From contig NW_019775937.1 in NCBI RefSeq assembly GCF_001039355.2, forward strand, positions 120,480 to 162,778: a stretch of 42,299 nucleotides of DNA, written 5' to 3'. Source of the DNA: Lingula anatina (taxonomy: Eukaryota > Brachiopoda > Lingulata > Lingulida > Lingulidae). Below the pieces are notes generated by a model that was given only the letters and a program-made list of their open reading frames with translations, was not told the DNA's origin and made no database searches. Positions 10,561 through 20,173 of this stretch are shown in pieces; the first letter of the stretch is position 1, and every line of letters begins with the position of its first letter. The translations under genes and the position numbers were made by a program.

Positions 10561-10569
10561 AATGACTTG

Positions 10570-11007
10570 AAACTTAAGCTGTAATTCTACTGTTTACCCC
10601 CGATATTGTCCATATGGATCTGGGAACTTGTCTCTTATTGCCCACACAGAGCAAGATGGGATCACTTGTCTAATTGCCAGCTCCCAAACCATGTACCCAT
10701 AGCGTGAATAGTCTGTAGGCTTGGTATCTGTTTGCCTTAGTATTGTGTTCCTTGTCATCCAAAGCCAGCACATCTCTTCTGTATAGTCTTGCAAGATTCA
10801 AGTCTGTTCCAAATTGGACAAAGGTCTGGCTGGGGGGGGGCAGGGGGGAAGGGGGGGGGTTACAGAGACTGGCTGTCCACTAGACACAGGGATATTGTCA
10901 TTTAGAATTTTCTCTATGTCCAGTGCCAGTGATGGGTTTCTATTGGTGATTTTAACAGCAGGCTTAGTTAGGACATCTTTTTCAACATTAATGTCACACT
11001 TATCTTA
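10570..11007 (-). pseudogene. P2X7-like intracellular (ballast-type) domain, frameshifted
   Basis: The minus strand reads ANRYQAYRLFTLWVHGLGAG in one frame, then RQVIPSCSVWAIRDKFPDPY and GQYRG in another. This is the pattern of the cysteine-containing C-terminal domain of P2X purinoceptor 7, which is widely expanded as a stand-alone domain in invertebrate and fish genomes. A one-base shift separates the two halves near 10675. A second shift falls in the C-tract (plus-strand G runs at 10832-10858), which would encode prolines. Upstream, at 10870-11007, an open frame reads DKCDINVEKDVLTKPAVKIT, not recognised. No channel domain is present. The frame stops just before the Harbinger right end. 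Confidence 0.65.
10832..10859 (+). other. G-rich tract, possible G-quadruplex
   Basis: Runs of about nine, six and nine G are separated by CA and AA. It is the only strong plus-strand cluster of long G runs here. On the minus strand it would encode a proline run, and it coincides with a frame change in the P2X7-like remnant. Confidence 0.6.
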
Positions 11008-11139
11008 AAATAAATGCCAAAATATTAGATAAGGTCCTAAGATAAGTTGTTTAGAGGTCCACCTGTATTTTTTTTATTTTAAAACCATGTAATGATTGTA
11101 AAACTACTCTTTTGATATAGTAATATATGTCACCTTTAC

Positions 11140-11770
11140 TGATTGGGTCTTAACCTCACATGGAAACATTACCAGTTTCCCCCTACAAAAACTCTCATAC
11201 TTCTCTTCTGCTCTTGACTGAAAACAATGTCATACAGGTCAACCTTGTTCTCTAAACACAGCTGTTGCAATGGCAAATAGGTCACAATCCTGACCACCAG
11301 CTTGTCTCTGTGGAGAATGCATTTCAACACTCAGTGCACCAAGTCCATTACAAATTGCTTTTGAAAACTTTAGCCATCAGCCCCATGACAGAAATGGATG
11401 CCCTTAAATTTAGTGTCACTTTTGGAGTTAGAGAGCCATACACAACAGTTTTGTTGCTAAATTTGTAGAGACAACCCAATGTGATCCAACAAAATGGACT
11501 TCAATACCATCTCTAACCACAGGTTTAGCTGCAAACCAAAGGCCAAGAGCAATGTATTTTAAAGCTATTACTGAGACCATGCCTCAGGTGGTACTCAACC
11601 ACTTGTCTGTAAAATTGTCATCTTCAGTTAATGACTTTTTCTTTTTCAGCCTTGTAAGGTGTTCCATGTTGGCGTAATCTTGGTAACAAGCTCTGTGATA
11701 TGCTTCAACTGGTCCATCTTAGCAGTGATTCTTGAAAATACTGACATAAACACTGAAGGGATGCCTTATC
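11140..11770 (-). pseudogene. C48/Ulp1-like cysteine protease domain, copy A, decayed
   Basis: Minus-strand frames give a YHRACYQDYANMEHLTRL segment, then YIALGLWFAAKPVVRDGIEV, HFVGSHWVVSTN, VVYGSLTP and QRQAGGQDCDLFAIATAVFR, ending with DLYDIVFSQEQKRSMRVF. His-Trp in GSHWV and Cys in QDCDLFA sit where the catalytic His and Cys lie in Ulp1/SENP-type proteases. The usual Asp of VYDS is Gly here. Such domains are common passengers in invertebrate transposons. Several stops and shifts break the frame, so it is a pseudogene. A second, related fragment lies at 13340-13900. Confidence 0.6.
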
Positions 11771-12109
11771 ACATGACTGCATGGTTCACTTGAAATAATA
11801 AACTAGTGCAATATCATATTCCAATTTTAAACACCATTTTACAGTTTGTCCAATAAACTTATAAGTAACCTGTTATTCAGTGAATTTCAATAAAACAAAA
11901 TGTTTTTTTAGGTGTATAGAATTTAAAAAATGAGTAATAAGAAGCATCATTAACACACTTTTCCCTGAAAAATAATATAAATTAGATTCAATAAAGATTT
12001 AGTAAATTTTAAGAAAAGAAGCCAAGAGCAGTTTTGGATAGTCATGTCTAGTACATTTTATTTGAACACTTATATCCACTTGTAACAAGATCATAACTTA
12101 TTAAATCTA

Positions 12110-12535
12110 CATGCATTTGAAAAATACAGATTTTAATTATCCATCAACCTACCAAAAAGTATCCCAGCACCACGGTTATGATTTTTACGTTGATGGTAAG
12201 GATTTCCAACAAGTAAAACTTTACCATCTTCACTGTTTTCAAATTATCTATCTTTTATGGTGTGCAGCATTGAGGTCAAGAACTGTTTTCTAGGATCTCC
12301 AAGGTCAACTGCCTCCTCCCCATAATATACTTTCTCCAATGGCAGGTGATAGTTGACAGTTGAATCTGTGAGTATTTCCATACCATCTTCAAAGATAGTA
12401 GAGCGAGAAACATGGGCTAATGTTGTGTCTCCTTCACAGAACTCATCTTCCTGCTCAGCATCAATAGACGACCCATTAAATATTTCTTGGTGATGGCCCT
12501 GAGAATTGTGACTGGGTCATCGCAAGATTCCCTGT
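12110..12535 (-). pseudogene. HECT-like E3 ligase domain (G2E3-like), N-terminal part, decayed
   Basis: An acceptor near 12535 opens an exon reading ESCDDPVTILRAITKKYL. After a frame change come LAHVSRSTIFEDGMEILT, LPLEKVYYGEEAVDLGDPRK and NRGAGILFGRLMDN. The order and motifs fit the start of HECT domains of the G2E3-like type (R..IwED, L.V.f.GE.A.D.GGPrrEF, .aG.l...). HECT E3s transfer ubiquitin from a C-terminal Cys. That C-lobe is absent, so no activity is expected. At least one frameshift and two stops are present. Confidence 0.6.
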
Positions 12536-12696
12536 TAAAATAATTAACAATTTTGGACTGTGTTATTTCATTACATGTACAGTACCGGTAGACAACATGA
12601 TAAATAGACTTCACAAAAAATTTGAGGAGGGACTTCTATTTGCTACACTTACATTTCAGCTACTTTTTTCTCTTACACAGAGTGAAATGGTACCTT

Positions 12697-12842
12697 TGCC
12701 TACGGGTTCCTCTTCCTGTTGTGTCTCCAAGTTTGAAATGGGATCGGTAGGTCCCTCAATGGAAGGAGAACTTGTTGGTGGGAATGATCTAGACAAAATG
12801 TCATCACTTGCAGTTGCTCTAATTTCTGTTGGCTGTGTGCTG
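12697..12842 (-). pseudogene. Ser/Thr/Pro-rich linker exon, probably of the HECT-like gene
   Basis: Bounded by an acceptor (TTCTTCACAG) and a donor (GGCAAAG then GTACCA), this minus-strand stretch is open and reads SPSIEGPTDPISNLETQQEE near its end. It lies one intron upstream of the HECT-like exon on the same strand, so it probably belongs to the same remnant gene. Its own sequence matches no domain. Confidence 0.4.
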
Positions 12843-13308
12843 TGAAGAAATCAGTTTTTAGATACCTTATTAGTTTTGCAAGAATCTACATGTATTCAGC
12901 ACAGGGCTTAAATGTCTGCACATCAGAAAAACTTGGGAAGGATCATTTTAGCTAATGCATACGGGAAAATCCAGTTGCATGGTTGAAATTAGCCAAAATG
13001 GCATTTTAAACTTTTATTTTCATGTTTTGGTCAACATGAAAAACTTTTTTTTGTATCATCTGTGTTGTAAGTCTAATTAGTGGCTGGGTGGTTTGATTTT
13101 TGTATGCATAACCCTAGATTTAAACAAAAAATGACAACAATCACTAATGAGCAAAATTGACAAACTTGCCAACAGCTATAACAGGTATTTGTGGGAAATA
13201 GAGGAAATGAAGACTTCTCTTGATTTAAAAAAATTATCCCATTATCTAAAAATCTGTGTGTTATCCTGGGTCAGTTCCATTTTACACTTTTCTGGGTTCT
13301 TCTTAATT

Positions 13309-13339
<31 letters not shown>

Positions 13340-13342
<3 letters not shown>

Positions 13343-13920
13343 CCATGAGGGTTCCATCTGGTTCAAGGACCTGTAATTGTGGTATTTCTTTATGTTCATA
13401 TCCCTGTGTCATTCTTGGAGTTAGAGAGCCATACACAAGTTCTTTGTTGCTAAAACTTGCAGACACAACCCAACGTGATCCAACGTGATGAATGTGAATT
13501 CCAGCTGTAACTACAGGTTGCAGGCCTACCCAGGTAAAGCATACGTCTTGGTAAGGTGCAGTTACAACATTTAAAACATTTTCAATAAAATGAGTATCAA
13601 CTGTTAGTTAAAACATACAGTATTACCTCCTTCAAAGCGGTTGTCAGACTAGAAACACTATTAACTGACCAGGGTTTCTTCTCAGTCCAAAACAAGCTAG
13701 GAGATTATCCCAAGCACTTCTGCGTGCCTACAAATCAAGAAAATAAAAATGCTAAATATTTTGTACCAAAATGCAAAGTAAAATACCTGGGTTGCATCCC
13801 TAAACCAGAGGCCAAGAGGACTGTATCTTACATTGCATGAAAATTTGGCTTTTGTATTTCCTGAAAGTTGATTAAAAGGCCCTCTTTTATCCATTTTTCT
13901 ACACCTTTCTTGAACCTTTT
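13340..13920 (-). pseudogene. C48/Ulp1-like protease fragment, copy B
   Basis: A first block (13797-13915) reads MDKRGPFNQLSGNTKAKFSC then NVRYSPLGLWFRDATQ, ending at a GTATTT donor-like site. A second block (13340-13520) reads LQPVVTAGIHIHHVGSRWVV, ELVYGSLTPRMTQGY. The pieces parallel copy A at 11140-11640 (GLWF, GIEVHFVGSHWVV, VYGSLTP) but keep an intervening stretch. The His of the HW motif is Arg here, so the catalytic residue is lost. A T-run (13306-13330) follows. The Cys half is not seen. Confidence 0.5.
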
Positions 13921-14709
13921 GAATTTTTAGGAAATATGTAAAAGATAATCTTCTGAATGGCTATTATACAGAGAAAAAGATGTACAAATGGCCCCCTTTT
14001 CTTCTTCTTTTTTTATACACAAAAGGTTAACTTCTATATGCCCTCTGCGACAAAATTTATCTTTTGTTTGACAAAAAAGGCATTATAAAGATCAACATTC
14101 TTAAGACTTTTGCATGTCGAAAGGCATATGAATGGCCCACTTCCCTTACCTTTTTCGTCACAAAATCAACTTTTAGATACCTTTTTTTCTACGAACATGT
14201 GATATTTGGATATATAAAATGTATGAAAATGGCTAAATTTTGTACACCTTTTTAACACAGGAAAGATCAGCTTTTTATGTCTTTTAACAATAGAAAAGAG
14301 TACATTTCTACTACTTTTGTAGCTTATTAAATGTAATGTTAGTCGGGGGCATAAAATCATATTTTGATAAGACAAAAAAACAAATCAACTTATATCATTT
14401 ATTGTATGTCAAATAAATAGGTTACACTCTCCGTAAAGATAAAAAATGTGTGCATTTCCTGGAACGTTAATTAATTAAATTACTTCTGGCAGTTACGTAT
14501 GTGACACAAAAAAATGGCCAATAAAAAAAGAAACAGCTGGCTGTGAAACTGCAACTTCATTTCAGGTGTAAACTTCAGTCTGTAATGAAACTACATATAA
14601 AACCTTCACAATAATGAACCAAAATTCTATGCTATTTGAAATTACACAGCATTTGGTATGGTAAACTGAAAACAATTGAAATGTTTAATCTCTTTTTATA
14701 AACCATGAC
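13921..14709. other. No gene recognised; AT-rich
   Basis: Contains several loosely similar stretches with AATGGCCC and CACAAAA..TCAACTT that may be very old tandem copies, but alignment by eye is not convincing. No open frame matches a family. Confidence 0.4.
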
Positions 14710-14990
14710 CCAGCAGGCACACAACGTTGAATCAACGTTGATTTACAACGTTGAATCAACGTTGAATTTATATTTGAAAATGGAAATTTGTGTCAACGTT
14801 GAAAAGTCAACGTTGAATCAACATTGAAAAGTCAACGTTGAATCAACGTTGAAAAGTCAATGTTGAATTATGATTGATAGTTCAACATTGTTTCAACATT
14901 AGAAATCTCAACGTTGATTATATGTTGATTTAGCATTGATTATATGTTGATTTAGCATTGATTAACTGTTGATTTAACATTAAATAAAAG
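14710..14990. repeat. CAACGTTGA-type repeat with CCCAGCAGGCACA edge
   Basis: Begins CCCAGCAGGCACACAACGTT and is followed by about 18 degenerate units of the palindrome-bearing motif TCAACGTTGA or its decayed forms (TTGATTTAGCATTGATTATA). Units are spaced irregularly, often as GAAAAGTCAACGTTGAATCA. Similar GGCACA..ACGTTGA sequence occurs at transposon ends in many animals (recalled, not checked). CpG decay to CATTGA rises toward the right side. Confidence 0.8.
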
Positions 14991-15884
14991 TTAAGACAAA
15001 TAGCATTTTCAATGTCTTTATTTTGTCACTGCATAAAAGGAAAAATGCTGGTAATTTAAGTAGTTAAAATATACATAGTTTACAACATAGCGATAATAAA
15101 TAAAAAAGTAAGAACAACACTTTTTTTTTACAAAACAAAGCTGCTCATCGAATCTGAACTAACACAAAAATTGTAATTAATTATGCATGTACATGGGGGG
15201 GGGGAGATATTTTTGCACACCTTAACCTAAATAATACTATACATTGTCATTTTTAAAGTAAATTATAATTCAAACATATCATTAATAATCATAATCGCTA
15301 TAGTTCTGTATTAAATAAATCTTGAATAATGAATGAAAAAACATTGTTTTTTAGATGACGGAGAGTTCATTATAACAAAATTATAAATAATTAACCATGC
15401 AGTAACTGTTTCAATTCAACTTGCATGCTGTCTACATACATGCAAACTCTGAAAAAAGAGTTATGTATGGTACCCCAGCATAAAACCCCATGTCTCATAT
15501 CAAACCCCATGTCCCTTTCACTACTACAAATTCAAACAAGGACTATGGAAGTTAAAAGTCAAGCAACATATATTGTCAAAACACTGTATACAGTACATAT
15601 GACAACAGAACCAAATTGTAGAGGGAGCGAGTTACTGGCTGCGCTCGGAGAAGATTCATACACCTTGACGCATGTGCAGTTAAGTTAGAGAGATAGAAAT
15701 GGCTGTCGTGGTTGCTTTGATAAATCTTTGTCGATTTTTGTGCAACAAGACGTAGAAGATGAGGTTCATATACACACGACAGATATGAGTGTAATCTGAT
15801 GAACTCCACAGTTCAGAGATATAACTGTAAGTATTGTAGCAATGTCCAGCACAAGGCCAAAATAATAGTTCAAGTTCCTAATTG
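14991..15884. other. No gene recognised
   Basis: AT-rich DNA with a G-run at 15195-15206. Plus-strand and minus-strand frames near 15425-15809 overlap each other and have no family resemblance. Confidence 0.4.
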
Positions 15885-16778
15885 TTACTTTCTTCCACCT
15901 CCATCTTTTCTTTCTGGTGCCCATTTTAGATAGTTAACGATGCTGTCGGTGACTTCCTTCTCTGTACAGCTATATCTTGACATCATGACATCTGGAAAAA
16001 AAAGTGAAGTAGAAATGTAAGCATATATGTATCGAACGTACGCTGGCAGGCGTGCCTATCATAGTTCATTGAGGGATTCTAAGAATGAGGTTAAGATTGG
16101 GTGTTAAATTCCAACTAGGGTGCAAAATGTAAGAACTATTTTTTTAGGCTTAGCTGCCCAAACTGGAGCTGATAGATAGCTGATAAGTTTATTACAAAAA
16201 TCAAATCAGGCACAAATTACAGCAGTAAATGTTAAACACAATGCAACATTAATTTAATTACCTTTGATCACCTTAAAGAAGTTGCTGTGCCCAAACGGAA
16301 ATTTATTTCTCTTCCCTGAAAAATTCATCCCAGCCATGACTGTTGGTCATACACCTACAAATAATATTTATAAAATAAAGGATATATTGAATAAAATCAG
16401 AAATGTCTTGGTTTGATCAAGAAAAGTCCAAAAAATTGGAATAATAACCTGCACTTATTTTTAAAATTCTGATAAAAAGGTTTATACTGCTAAACAAACC
16501 AGTATAACGTAGCTATACACATGTAGGTTTGACTTTGTAATGTAATTAATTTACTAACATGGACAGAAATGTGTCAAGTGTAAAAGTATTAGTTATCATT
16601 CCATAAAGGTTTGATCATAACTTATACCTGAGTTCTAGGTTTCAGATATGTATTTTACACATTAAACACAGGAAAAAATTAAGTAAATGCATATATATTA
16701 GTATTTGTCCTACCTTTGCATGGCCTTTTTAGTGTGATCACACATGTTGATACCTCCTATCTCAGCAACTGTGGCTTT
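15885..16778 (-). CDS. C-terminal exons of a transposon-type gene (DUF4806-like pattern)
   Basis: Three minus-strand exons can be proposed. Exon 16778-16714 has KATVAEIGGINMCDHTKKAM and donor GTAGGA. Exon 16354-16262 has NFSGKRNKFPFGHSNFFKVI and donor GTAATT. Exon 15991-15885 starts after TTTTTCCAG, reads SRYSCTEKEVTDSIVNYLKW and ends APERKDGGGRK at a TAA. The last two exons join in frame. The middle exon is not open to its upstream acceptor in that frame, so the first join is broken or wrong. The pattern (GG.N..D..K, W/F.G....F, t..EV...I..wLk.A..R) resembles DUF4806-type domains of invertebrate mobile genes. The 5' end is unknown. Confidence 0.45.
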
Positions 16779-17404
16779 CTATCAAATGGAAAAAATAAAT
16801 GTCATTATTATAAAAATAATAACTAGTTTTTGTAATTATATTATTGAAACTGTGTGGCAAAACTTGCAAATATACAGGCATCAAACAGCAAAACATGCTT
16901 TCTTTTTGGTAATTTTAGGTACTGATGTTATATATGAAATGCCCACAGTCACAAGATGGACAGAGACATACATATGTCACGCTGATCCATATTGCATGAA
17001 CTAATAAAAAGGGAAAAAAATCTTCATATTTGAGTGTTGAAAGAGTAAAGCTTTTAATATTTAGCTACTTGTTTGAAATAATTGAATCAAATAAAAACCA
17101 TAAGTACTAGCATGAAGTTGACTGATTATGTTGCCATTTTCTGGCCAAAATTAACTGAAATGTGATGAACTTTAACCGTTATAAGTTTGTGCACAAATAA
17201 GCACTTGTAGGCTAATTTTCAAAAATAAAAAAGCATCTTCCTCTCATAGATTTGGCTTGTTGGATCAAATCAGTACAACACAGTGGTGATTATTATTAAC
17301 CCTCATCCACCTTTCAGGGGCCTCGCAGGCAGGTCATCATGTTGCATTACAAACTTATAGACTTTTAATGAAAACAAATAGAACAGTACATTACTGTATG
17401 CAAA

Positions 17405-17930
17405 AGTTAAACTTATAATTATCTAAACATAACAAGAGACTAGACTGTGTCTTCTTTCCTATTTCATGTTCTGCCTCTTCCTCAGGAATGGGAAACTGAA
17501 GGATTTAAGTAAACACTTTGTTATCAAGCTAAATATCATATTTCAAATTCTATCTAGTGAGACACAACCACATATTGCATTTATAAACCAGATGACTTTG
17601 AAAAGATATTTTAGGAAAACATTTATAGTTCAGTAAAATGGTGAAGTCATATTAATATATTTTTACCAAAAGACTAGACTTTTGTTTCTCTTCTTTTTCA
17701 TGCTGTTCATCCGTAATGGAAAAATGGTAAATAAAGTGGACACTTTGTGATCAAGCTAACTAAAATTATAAATCCTGTTTAGTGGATAGAGACTTCATCA
17801 GATGATATCAAGGAAAACATCATGTACAGTAACTGTAAGGAACTGGAAAAAATGAAAAAATATCTATTCTTACCAAGAGACTAGACTGTTCTTGTACCTG
17901 TTCTTGTACATGAGACATTTCACATGTTTC
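17405..17930 (-). repeat. Three tandem copies of a ~210-240 bp exon-bearing unit
   Basis: Direct copies start near 17425, 17660 and 17870. All share AGACTAGACT and the first two share TTTGTKATCAAGCTAA. On minus each copy carries a short open block ending SSLL or its equivalent just before a donor-like site (GTAAGA, GTAAAA, and a lost GTTATG). The copies read DEQHEKEEKQKSSLL, EEEAEHEIGKKTQSSLL and MSHVQEQVQEQSSLL. This looks like duplication of one Glu/Gln-rich exon with its intron. Confidence 0.6.
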
Positions 17931-18868
17931 TTTTGGCTTTCCCACATTTCCGTAATTTTTTCTGTGTTTAACCAAGTGTGTCCCGTCCTGCAGGATCACT
18001 GAAGGCTACCAGCAGCTGGTTAATTAGATTTAATGTTTCTTTCTCACCCCTGGTGGTATGTCTGCAATGCAAAGCAAGCTCTTTCCTAGTCAGTGGTTTC
18101 ATATTTTCATCTCTGTCAGTCGATGGATGCAGTTCATTTGCCTTGGCATCAAGTAAGAGCTGGAGGTTGTCTCTGTCCCAAGTGAAGATGTACTTGCTGA
18201 GGGTGAATATGAAGACACTGTATAGAGGGTGGGAATCAGTGGTGCAGCCAGTAGATAGTCGTCTCATAAAATGCCAGATGTCCAGCCTGATGACTGTATC
18301 TTCCCATCTGTAAAAAATCTTCTTCAGGTTTGTTTTACTACAACATATCCATATCCACATATACTAAAGTTGGAGGGGGTTCTCCTGCATCCCTGTACCT
18401 AGTAACAAGCCCCTGTGCCATTTTGGTCAAGCCGTGGCCCTCACCTGCAGTCATTACGGATTTCAGCACTTGACCTTGCTGATTTCCTACATTCGTGCAC
18501 CACATAACAGTCTTGGTTACCGCACCAGCTAATTTCTTGAAGTCCTTTTTAGTTGAATCAAGCTTTAAAATATTTCCAAACTGACTTGTCAGCACTGCTT
18601 TCAGTTCGGGAAGCCAGTCCATGACATTAATGGCATATGCATGCATCAGCCATCTTGTCTGATCCATCGCAGTCTGAGCCATACTGGACAACCTTCCTAA
18701 GCCAGGCAGGCTGCCAACAAAGGAAATTCCAATTTGATAAGTCTTTGCGCTGCTAAAATGTCTGTCATTCAGCCCTCCATTTCCTAAGAGTGTATTTATG
18801 TCCCCCTTGGTTAGCCTGACACCTCTAATAGTGAGATTTTCATGTTCATTCTCTGCCCTAGCTGTCAT
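17880..18868 (-). pseudogene. Transposase-like gene (DUF6729-associated type), frameshifted
   Basis: Minus-strand frames give ILKLDSTKKDFKKLAGAVTK, TNVGNQQGQVLKSVMTAGEG, PPPTLVYVDMD, then CCSKTNLKKIFYRWEDTVIR, LDIWHFMRRLSTGCTTDSHP, KELALHCRHTTRGEKETLNL and GRDTLG. After a further shift it reads LNTEKITEMWESQKKHVKCL. I recall this order from long proteins repeated in fish, cnidarian and mollusc genomes, often with an N-terminal DUF6729. Asp in KLDST and YVD could be nuclease residues, but that is inference. Two shifts (near 18345 and 17970) break the frame and no C-terminus follows. The apparent start lies in a 37-bp minisatellite. Confidence 0.6.
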
Positions 18869-18966
18869 TGTCTGTGCCTGATTCAGACTCTGCCCTAACT
18901 GTCATTGTCTGTGCCTGATTCAGACTCTGCCCTAACTGTCATTGTCTGTGACTGGTTCAGACTCTG
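18852..18966. repeat. 37-bp minisatellite, three copies
   Basis: Units ACTCTGCCCTAACTGTCATT plus GTCTGTGCCTGATTCAG start near 18855, 18892 and 18929. The period is not a multiple of three, so it disrupts any minus-strand frame leading into the transposase-like gene. Confidence 0.9.
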
Positions 18967-19357
18967 CCGTGTCATGGGACGGTTGCTATGTCGTGATGGG
19001 AATTTACCCTTTTTGGCGTAAAAATTGTGCACTTTTAACTTGTGCTTTATACACTTTAAAAGGACAGTTGAGTAGCAGTTAGGTGATTAAAAATCAAATA
19101 ACTTCATCTTTGCATAGATCTGTTATTGAAGAGACATTTTACTGCTCAGATAACATTTGGGTAATTCTGTGATGAAGGATGAGACTCCTTTCACACCCCC
19201 AGGGTTCTTTGATGTTTTTTTTCAAACAATGTTTATTCAAAGGAAATGGAGGCAAAGCGCTAAAAGCATTAGATGCTCTCCATGTAGAACAAAATTAAAT
19301 AAGTAAGTAAATAAAACAAATGGATATGTATATGCATATACACAAGAAACAACAGAA
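18967..19357. other. No gene recognised
   Basis: AT-rich. Holds a TGTCATGGGACGGTTGC stretch near 18970 and a possible repeat tail around 19225-19330 but nothing assignable. Confidence 0.4.
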
Positions 19358-19472
19358 TATATATATATATATATAAAAAGAGAGATAAAAGGAGGTCATA
19401 ACTAGTTAACGAAATACAAACATTAGAGATTTCAGTATTGGAACACAAAAGTTACCAGAAATAATTAAATAC
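19358..19472 (-). mobile_element. 5'-truncated LINE 3' end with TA tail
   Basis: Positions 19378-19472 match 91-199 at high identity (AGGAGGTCATAACTAGTTAA; CAGTATTGGAACACAAAAGT), with two small deletions. In LINE orientation (minus) the 3' end runs into A/T-rich sequence and a (TA)8-9 run at 19358-19376. The shared sequence stops at about 19472, where zinc-finger coding sequence begins, marking the insertion point. The first copy also ends in TA repeats. Confidence 0.85.
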
Positions 19473-19974
19473 GGAAAAATTGATGTTGATTGCTGGTGCT
19501 GCTTTGAACACACTTTACAAGTCATTAGACCTTCAGACTCAGAAAATTGTAGCCAACTGTGGGCATCTAACCAGTGTTTATCAAACTTCCTTTGACCTGT
19601 AATTTTAATAAAAATAATAATTCTCAAATTATGACAAACACCTACAGCTGTACCCTAATATTGGAATAAACTTCTGACAAATTATATAAATCATTTACCA
19701 TTACAGATTTCTCACTTTCTCTTTGGCCTTTCAAACCTGTTAAATGATTTTTACTTTTATATTAAATTTAATAGGTTTATATTTGCTTGACAATAAACTA
19801 TTTATATATGTATCTCACCTCTTTTATCTTCATAATCCTGGACCTTATCTAACTCTGCATTTTCTTTTCTGGTGGGGCCTTCCCAGGCAATTTTCAGCAT
19901 GTCTGTGATTGTGTTTTGTTCCTTTGGTGAACTTGGCCACTCTTGTTGTTTTGGTTCCACAACATACTTTCTTT
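19473..19974 (-). pseudogene. Zinc-finger (TTF/ZNF862-like) exon pair interrupted by LINE
   Basis: Upstream block 19974-19819 reads WPSSPKEQNTITDMLKIAWE and VQDYEDKR, ending in donor GTGAGA. The next exon starts at 19596 after TTACAG and reads GQRKFDKHWLDAHSWLQFSE, then GLMTCKVCSKQ. The two join in frame. The pattern RKF...WL....WL.f.e..g.m.C..C is that of the N-terminal zinc finger of ZNF862/hAT-type proteins. The exon ends abruptly where the LINE fragment starts, so the rest of the finger is lost or displaced. A stop lies just before the upstream block, so the 5' side is also decayed. Confidence 0.55.
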
Positions 19975-20173
19975 ATTGGTGAAACTGTTGATGGTTTTGT
20001 TACAAAATAATTTAATAATTTTTATAAGAATATTTCACCTTATATATATACACTCAATTGAACATTTAAAGAGATACTGAGTAATTAATACAAAATACAG
20101 TTTGTGTGCCCAGTATCTCTAAAAGAAACAAAACCAAAAAACTAAGGCAGAAATTTTATCAAGCCAGCTAATG

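Noticed and set aside
13147-13488. 113-residue plus frame
   Set aside because: It spans a T-run giving Phe repeats and lies opposite the C48-like copy B.
15425-15809. Overlapping plus and minus frames
   Set aside because: Neither has splice signals or family resemblance, and each shadows the other.
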